The notes beneath the pieces are model-generated. The model had not been told where the DNA came from, did not search any database, and saw only the letters and a list, made by a program, of their open reading frames with translations. The position numbers and the translations under genes were made by a program. Shown here piece by piece: positions 58,062-64,000 of a stretch of DNA of 64,000 nucleotides (position 1 is its first letter; every line of letters starts with the position of its first letter). Source of the DNA: Curtobacterium sp. MCJR17_020 (GTDB lineage: Bacteria > Actinomycetota > Actinomycetes > Actinomycetales > Microbacteriaceae); NCBI RefSeq assembly GCF_003234365.2, contig NZ_CP126260.1, forward strand, positions 930,001 through 994,000, written 5' to 3'.

Positions 58062-58435
58062 ATGACCGACCAGACCGCACTCCAGTACACCGCCGACCAC
58101 GAGTGGCTCCTCGTCGAGGGCGACACCGTCACCGTCGGCATCACCGACCACGCCGCCGAGCAGCTCGGTGACGTCGTCTACGTCGAGCTCCCCGCCGTCG
58201 GCACCGCCACCACCGCGGGCGAGCAGATCGGCGAGATCGAGTCCACCAAGAGCGTCGGTGAGCTCTTCGCGCCGATCGAGGGCGAGGTCGTCGCAGTCAA
58301 CGACGCCGTGGTCGACGCCCCCGACACGGTCAACCAGGACCCGTTCGGCACCGGCTGGCTCGTCAAGATCAAGGTCGACGGCACCTCGTTCCCCGAGGAC
58401 CTGATGGACCACGACGCGTACCGGGCGTCCATCGC

Positions 58436-58439
<4 letters not shown>
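58062..58439 (+). CDS. gcvH: Glycine cleavage system H protein
   Basis: 125 residues. YTADHEWLLVEGDTVTVGITDHAAEQLGDVVYVELP and the lipoylated K63 in GEIESTKSVGEL are diagnostic. It shuttles the aminomethyl group between GcvP, GcvT and dihydrolipoyl dehydrogenase. GAAAGG Shine-Dalgarno; its stop overlaps gcvP by four bases. Confidence 0.98.
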
Positions 58440-61375
<2,936 letters not shown>

Positions 61376-61404
61376 CGACCCGCGTCCTCGACGCACCACC
61401 GAGA

Positions 61405-61446
61405 TGACGGGAGGCCCGTGGCGGATCCGCCACGGGCCTCCCGTCA
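61405..61446. terminator. Perfect 42-bp palindromic terminator
   Basis: Two 21-base halves are exact reverse complements, with GGATCC at the centre. It lies between the convergent gcvP and S9 peptidase genes. Confidence 0.88.
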
Positions 61447-61459
61447 CCCCTCGGTCAGT

Positions 61460-63448
61460 TCACGCGACCGGCGTGACGGGCAGGTGCTCCGCCCACCACG
61501 CGAGCACGTGCTCGAACCGCTGCACGCGGTGCCACGGCGTGCCGGAGCGGGAGAGCTCGTGGCCCTCGCCCGGGAACACGAGGAACGACGCGTCGACGCC
61601 GGCGCGCCGGAGGGCCACGAACTGGCGCTGCCCTTGCTCGATCGGGCAGCGCCAGTCCGCTTCCGAGTGCGCGACCATGAACGGGATGGTGACCTGCGCG
61701 GCGTACGTCAGCGGGCTCCGGCGACGCTGCTCTTCCGGGTCGGCGCCGACGTAGGCGTCGGCGAAGTACCAGCCGATGTCGGAGCTGCCCGCGAACGAGT
61801 CCCACGCGTTCACGGCGCGTTCGCTCCACGCGGCGACGAACCGCTCGCCGTGGTGGGCGGCGACCCAGCTCGTCATGAACCCGCCGTACGAGCCGCCCAT
61901 GATGCCGACGCGTGACGCGTCGAGATCGGGGCGTTGGAGCGCTGCGTCGAGCAGGGCGAGCACGTCGTCGACGTCGACGGTACCCATCTCCCCGATGACC
62001 GCGCGGCCGTGGTCGAGCCCGTAGCCAGCGGACCCGCGCGGGTTGCCGATGACGACGGCGTACCCGGCACTGGCGTAGACCTGCGCCTCGTCGAAGAACG
62101 CCCATGTGTCCTGGCCGAACGGTCCGCCGTGCACCACCCGGAGGACGGGGTGCGGCCCCGCGCCCTCGGGCAGGACGACCCAGCCGTGCACCGGGGTGCC
62201 GTCTGGAGCGGTGCCGGTGAGCTCCTCGATGCGGCGGACACCGGGGCCCGATGCCTCGGACCGGAGCGGGGCCGCGTAGTCGGTGAGCACCGTCGGGAGG
62301 GCATCGTCGGTCGCGGTCAGGTCGACCACGTGGACCTCGCCGGGCGAGTCCGTCGTGGCAGCCGTGGCGACCAGGACGTCCCCGTCGACGTCGAAGTCCG
62401 AGACGACCAGACGGCCGCCGAGGACGACCCCGAGCTCGTCGAGCCGGAGCGGAGCCGTCGTGCCGGCGGGGACACGACGGACGGTGACGGTGCCGCGGTC
62501 GAGTACCTGCACGAGGACGTCGTCGCGGTGGAACACCGGCGTCCCGGTGACGTCGACCGTCTCGCGGGCGGTCAGTCGGAACGGTTCGGAGTCGTGCGCC
62601 ACGACCCACAGCCCTTCGGGTTCGCCGACCAGCCGCCCGTCGCGGTGCGACGCCCCGACGTAGTGGACGGTGCCGTCCGGGGTGATCGCGATCGAGCTGA
62701 CCGAGCCCTCGGTCCGGATCGCCAGCGCCATCGTGCCGTCGGACGCGTCGACGCGGTACAGGTCGTCGTCGTGGGTCTCACGCGCACCGAGGTCTCGCGG
62801 GGCGACGACGAGGAGCGCGCCGCCGTCCGGGTACCAGGCCGGTGCGGAGACCGAGCAGGGCGCGCTCGTGAGCGGGGAGTCCACCGGTGCCGCTGCGGGG
62901 TCGGTGACGTCGACGACCACGAGCTGCTGCGGCTTGTCGAGCAGGTACCCCGTGCCGTCGACGTGGAAGTCGAGCCGGGACACGAGCCGCGGCGCCTCGG
63001 CGTCCGCTGCCGGACGACGGTCGCCGCCGGTGACCTCGGAGCCGTAGCGCCCGGGCTCGGGGAACCGTGCGGTCACCGCGACACGTGTCGAGTCGGGGGA
63101 CCAGACGGGGTCGCTCGCACCGAGGGGGAGCGCGGTGACGACGCGGGCCTCGCCGCCGTGCACCGGCGCGACGGCGAGCTGCGGGTGTGCGACGCCGTGG
63201 TCGTCCTGGACGGACCGGAGGAAGGCGAGCGAGCGACCGTCGGGGGACAGGACTGGCGATGAGTCGCGGTCGCCGGACGTCCAGCGGACCGCGCCCTCGG
63301 CGGTCACGCGTTCGATGGTGCTGCGGTACGCGTCCTGTTCGAGGTCCGGACGCGAGACGGCGACGAAGGCCGCTCCGCCGTCCCCGGGATCACCGCTGAT
63401 GGTGGGGGAGGAGGGGACGTGGAGATGGGGGATGTCGTTCGCGAGCAC
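61460..63448 (-). CDS. S9-family prolyl oligopeptidase/acylaminoacyl peptidase
   Basis: 662 residues from GTG 63448. An N-terminal beta-propeller (about 15-400, repeated SPDGRSLAF and SPDSTRVAV blades) precedes an alpha/beta hydrolase domain (about 420-660). The oxyanion region is VVHGGPFGQDTWAF, the nucleophile is in GGSYGGFMTSW, the acid in HSEADWRCP and the histidine in FPGEGHELSRSG. There is no signal peptide. It should cleave short peptides, with S9C-like acylaminoacyl-peptidase or dipeptidyl-peptidase specificity. Upstream in-frame starts are excluded by the leaderless box. Confidence 0.92.
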   Translation of the reverse strand: MLANDIPHLHVPSSPTISGDPGDGGAAFVAVSRPDLEQDAYRSTIERVTAEGAVRWTSGDRDSSPVLSPDGRSLAFLRSVQDDHGVAHPQLAVAPVHGGEARVVTALPLGASDPVWSPDSTRVAVTARFPEPGRYGSEVTGGDRRPAADAEAPRLVSRLDFHVDGTGYLLDKPQQLVVVDVTDPAAAPVDSPLTSAPCSVSAPAWYPDGGALLVVAPRDLGARETHDDDLYRVDASDGTMALAIRTEGSVSSIAITPDGTVHYVGASHRDGRLVGEPEGLWVVAHDSEPFRLTARETVDVTGTPVFHRDDVLVQVLDRGTVTVRRVPAGTTAPLRLDELGVVLGGRLVVSDFDVDGDVLVATAATTDSPGEVHVVDLTATDDALPTVLTDYAAPLRSEASGPGVRRIEELTGTAPDGTPVHGWVVLPEGAGPHPVLRVVHGGPFGQDTWAFFDEAQVYASAGYAVVIGNPRGSAGYGLDHGRAVIGEMGTVDVDDVLALLDAALQRPDLDASRVGIMGGSYGGFMTSWVAAHHGERFVAAWSERAVNAWDSFAGSSDIGWYFADAYVGADPEEQRRRSPLTYAAQVTIPFMVAHSEADWRCPIEQGQRQFVALRRAGVDASFLVFPGEGHELSRSGTPWHRVQRFEHVLAWWAEHLPVTPVA

Positions 63449-63454
63449 GTGTTC

Positions 63455-63460
63455 ACGGTA
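63455..63460 (-). promoter_or_regulatory. Leaderless -10 box of the S9 peptidase gene
   Basis: TACCGT, then GAACAC, then the GTG at 63448. Confidence 0.6.
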
Positions 63461-63753
63461 CGGCTGGTGCGGCGCGGATGACCGGGTCCTGAGGGGGACT
63501 CGGAGCAGGACTTCCTTGCACAGAACTGTGCCGCACTGCAACGAATTTCATGCAGATGCAACAAAAGCGCGAGGGCGTTCAGCAAGCGCGCGAATCTTGC
63601 ATCTTCTCGCAAGGATCGTGCAAGTTGGTTACCGGCTTGTAACCGTTCGCTCCAGGGTTTGGAGGCTGCTGTCCACCTTGCCTACAGTGCAGATGTCAAA
63701 CGCGCCCGGGTGACACCGCTGTGCCCTGCGCGTCCCATGCACCAGGAGGAACC
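63461..63753 (+). promoter_or_regulatory. Long AT-richer regulatory region before the binding-protein gene
   Basis: It is the most AT-rich stretch nearby, with repeated TGCAA/TTGCA elements (about 63537-63625) and an inverted repeat GGTTAC-N6-GTAACC at 63627-63644. A promoter with TTGGAG (63659-63664) and TACAGT (63683-63688) is likely, placing the inverted repeat just upstream of the -35 box. The Shine-Dalgarno AGGAGGA lies at 63744-63750. No gene is seen. Confidence 0.6.
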
Positions 63754-64000
63754 TTGATCAAGAAGCGCGCCGGGCTCACAGCCCTCGCCGTGCTCGGGGC
63801 CACAGCACTCGCCCTGACCGCCTGCTCCAGCAACAGCAACAGTGGGGGTGGCTCGGGCTCGTCCAACGCCTCGGGCATCGTCACGACCAACGGCAGCGAG
63901 CCGCAGAACCCGCTGATCCCGTCGAACACCACCGAGACCGGTGGCGGCAAGATCATCGACTCGCTCTTCGAGGGCCTCGTGTCCTACGACGCCGACGGCA
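63754..64000 (+). CDS. Peptide/solute ABC transporter substrate-binding lipoprotein (partial)
   Basis: Starts at TTG 63754 with an optimal AGGAGGA and is cut by the right edge. MIKKRAGLTALAVLGATALALTAC is a lipoprotein signal peptide with the lipobox LTAC and C24 as the lipidated residue. The next segments, a Gly/Ser linker then GIVTTNGSEPQNPLIPSNT and KIIDSLFEGLVSYD, match the N-terminus of SBP family 5 (OppA/DppA). It would be anchored outside the membrane to deliver peptides to an ABC permease expected downstream. Confidence 0.9.
   Translation, partial: MIKKRAGLTALAVLGATALALTACSSNSNSGGGSGSSNASGIVTTNGSEPQNPLIPSNTTETGGGKIIDSLFEGLVSYDADG

Overview
The window is very GC-rich, almost fully coding, and reads as an actinobacterial chromosome. 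Mycothiol S-conjugate amidase, a DUF4307 protein, a short Z-prenyl transferase, leaderless promoters and a Corynebacterium-like inositol operon all point there. Gene content and the recurrent GGGAGGCCCG-type terminators suggest Microbacteriaceae, perhaps Curtobacterium; the genus is an inference. No rRNA, tRNA, insertion sequence, integrase or CRISPR array was seen.

Layout. 1-25 kb is mostly housekeeping: a YcaQ-type glycosylase (cut by the window edge), an AI-2E family permease, threonine dehydratase, the block greA / DUF4307 / mca / small membrane protein / hemolysin III / prenyl transferase, PhoH, fumarase, carbonic anhydrase, exonuclease VII, IspH, an M18 aminopeptidase, class II aldolase and GlpX. 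At 22.5-25.0 kb lies an accessory cassette: a type VII-type polymorphic toxin, a SUKH-like immunity protein and a KptA RNA 2'-phosphotransferase. 26.5-38.6 kb is a myo-inositol catabolic operon (iolC, Cgl0159-like aldolase, iolA, iolB, iolD, iolE, iolG, iolH), extended by a transaldolase-like enzyme, a second Gfo/Idh/MocA dehydrogenase and a tautomerase. A convergent GntR regulator follows. Three TGTC-NN-GACA palindromes (before iolC, before the tautomerase gene and before gntR) suggest one regulon.

39.6-46.3 kb mixes housekeeping genes (SRPBCC protein, DnaQ-like exonuclease, YchF) with small accessory genes, including a frameshifted nucleotidyltransferase remnant and a DUF2335 locus with a reading-frame switch. 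At 46.4-49.1 kb a secreted, sortase-anchored cohesin-domain protein is coupled to a secreted amidase carrying a dockerin module. This is a two-gene cohesin-dockerin system and the most unusual locus in the window. 49-56.6 kb holds metabolic and regulatory singletons, a HicAB toxin-antitoxin pair with an orphan HicB-like gene, and a BlaI/M56 pair. 56.6-61.4 kb is the glycine cleavage operon gcvT-gcvH-gcvP behind a tandem glycine riboswitch. The window ends with an S9 peptidase and the start of a peptide-ABC-transporter lipoprotein gene.

A recurring theme is leaderless transcription: at least sixteen genes have a TANNNT box six or seven bases before the start codon and no Shine-Dalgarno sequence.
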